Shown here: positions 5,614-6,659 of the stretch, piece by piece
Layout of the letters: each line of letters opens with the position of its first letter
How positions within the stretch are numbered: the first letter of the stretch is position 1
Assembly (NCBI GenBank): GCA_029861655.1
Contig: JAOTZA010000179.1
Span: forward strand, 1-6,659
Reading direction: 5' to 3'
DNA length: 6,659 nucleotides
Source of the DNA: Acidobacteriota bacterium
GTDB lineage: Bacteria > Acidobacteriota > Thermoanaerobaculia > Multivoradales > JAHEKO01
Translations under genes and position numbers: made by a program
The notes under the pieces: model-generated
Seen by the model: only the letters and a program-made list of their open reading frames with translations
The model's database searches: none
Told to the model about the DNA's origin: nothing

Positions 5614-6659
5614 CTACGGCAACCGCAAGGCCAGAACCGTCAGATCGTCGTCTCGCGGCGCCGCACCGGTGAACTCCTCGAGATCGGACAGTACCCCGCG
5701 TTGCAGCGATCCCACCGACCCACCGGCGTGGCGACGCAGGCTCTGCTCCAACCTTTCGAAACCAAACAGCTCCTCGCTGCCGGCTCCACGCGCTTCGACA
5801 ACTCCGTCGCTGAAGAGAAACAGGGTATCGCGGGACTCGAGCTTTGCGTTGCGCACCCGGACACTTAATTCCTCACGCACACCGAGCGGATAGGAAACCG
5901 ACTCGAGCGAGTGGACGTCCCCTGTGGAATCGATCCTGTATGGGAAAAGATGACCGGCGCTGGCGTAGAACATCTGCCGCTCTCGAGGATCGATCAAGGC
6001 ATAACAAAGCGTCGTCAACAAGCGCTTGCGCGCGCTCTGGTAGACCATCCGGTTGAGAGTCGCAAACACGGATTCGACCTCGGGGTCGAAGCTCACCTGT
6101 ACCGCCAGCGCCGACTTGGCCATTGACATCACCAGACCGCTCGAGACGCCGTGGCCGGCCACATCTCCCACCGCCACCGCCAGCCGCCCGTCCTCGAGCG
6201 CCATCACGTCATAGAAGTCGCCACCGACTTCGGTGGCCGGCAGGTAGGCATGCGTCATCTCGACGCCGTGAAGCTCGGGTGGTAGCTCTGGCAGGATCGA
6301 ACTCTGGATTCTACGGGCCGTCTCGAGCTCCACTTTTTGACGCTCGCGATCGGCGATCCGCCTCACGTGGGGTGGGACGTCCTCGTAGCTGTAGTGGAAC
6401 TTCCGCTCGCTCCACAGAAACCGCGCGCTCACGAGCACCGGCAAGAAGGCAACCAGGAGAGCCAGCCCGCCTTGAAATCGCAGCCAAGGTTCGGCGGCGC
6501 TCAGGAAGGGTACGGCGCCAGTCAACACCGTTGCCGTGACGCTCGCCAGCACCGAGCTCCAGATCCCGTGGCGCAAGAAAAGAACGACGAAGACAATCGG
6601 TCCGATCATCCAGAAGAGCGGTGCCCAACGGGCTGGCAGAACCTGGACGAGCGGAAAAA
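5614..6659 (-). CDS. Membrane-anchored PP2C-type (SpoIIE/RsbU) serine phosphatase, N-terminus cut by the window edge
   Basis: Probably dephosphorylates a phosphoserine anti-sigma antagonist in a partner-switching pathway. The frame stays open to the right edge: 16 residues (FPLVQVLPARWAPLFW) precede an internal ATG at 6609 that has no ribosome binding site, so the start is outside; 347 residues are visible. Counting from that ATG: hydrophobic segments at about 3-12, 17-37 and 47-62, then a charged helical linker at 82-103 ending in ARRIQSSILP, then the phosphatase domain. Metal-binding acidic motifs are present: VGGDFYD (Asp131, Asp134), GDVAGHG (Asp149), LFSDGVVEAR (Asp268) and DDDLTVLAL (321-329). 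The catalytic domain looks intact and cytoplasmic; what the membrane part senses is unknown. No antagonist or anti-sigma kinase gene is visible nearby. Confidence 0.9.
   Translation of the reverse strand, partial: FPLVQVLPARWAPLFWMIGPIVFVVLFLRHGIWSSVLASVTATVLTGAVPFLSAAEPWLRFQGGLALLVAFLPVLVSARFLWSERKFHYSYEDVPPHVRRIADRERQKVELETARRIQSSILPELPPELHGVEMTHAYLPATEVGGDFYDVMALEDGRLAVAVGDVAGHGVSSGLVMSMAKSALAVQVSFDPEVESVFATLNRMVYQSARKRLLTTLCYALIDPRERQMFYASAGHLFPYRIDSTGDVHSLESVSYPLGVREELSVRVRNAKLESRDTLFLFSDGVVEARGAGSEELFGFERLEQSLRRHAGGSVGSLQRGVLSDLEEFTGAAPRDDDLTVLALRLP

Overview
The window is GC-rich bacterial chromosome with short intergenic gaps, a 1-base stop/start overlap, and several probable GTG or TTG starts. 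Nothing in it fixes the taxon. GC-rich coding, a succinyl-CoA synthetase operon that also carries ndk, and frequent non-ATG starts would fit an Acidobacteriota- or myxobacteria-like organism, but that is a guess. No tRNA, rRNA, CRISPR array, transposase or phage gene was seen.

Layout. (1) 1-302, minus: the N-terminal 100 residues of an alpha/beta hydrolase of the hydrolase-OsmC fusion type, running off the left edge. (2) 353-1444, plus: an extended short-chain dehydrogenase/reductase, divergent from (1) across about 50 bp that may hold a shared two-way promoter. (3) 1445-1584: a short convergent gap with small hairpins. (4) 1585-5044, minus: a compact probable operon, in transcription order sucC, sucD, an S51/type-1 glutamine-amidotransferase-like protein without the nucleophilic serine, ndk, and a small Cys/His-rich hypothetical protein. 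(5) 5045-5613: about 570 bp without a convincing gene, rich in inverted repeats, with a candidate sucC promoter at its sucC-proximal end. (6) 5614-6659, minus: a membrane-anchored PP2C/RsbU-type serine phosphatase, cut at its N-terminus by the right edge.

How the genes fit together. SucC and SucD are the two subunits of succinyl-CoA synthetase, the substrate-level phosphorylation step of the TCA cycle. Ndk moves the gamma phosphate between nucleotides, so co-expression links TCA-derived NTP to GTP and the other nucleotide pools. The S51-like protein between them has the fold motifs but probably lacks peptidase activity; its role is unknown. The phosphatase, the SDR and the hydrolase show no clear functional tie to the operon.

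The best candidates for something undescribed are the structured intergenic stretch at 5216-5565 (repeated hairpins, a long helix enclosing a GNRA-type loop, paired 10-bp palindromes), the inactive-looking S51 homologue inside the operon, and the small Cys/His protein at the operon's end.
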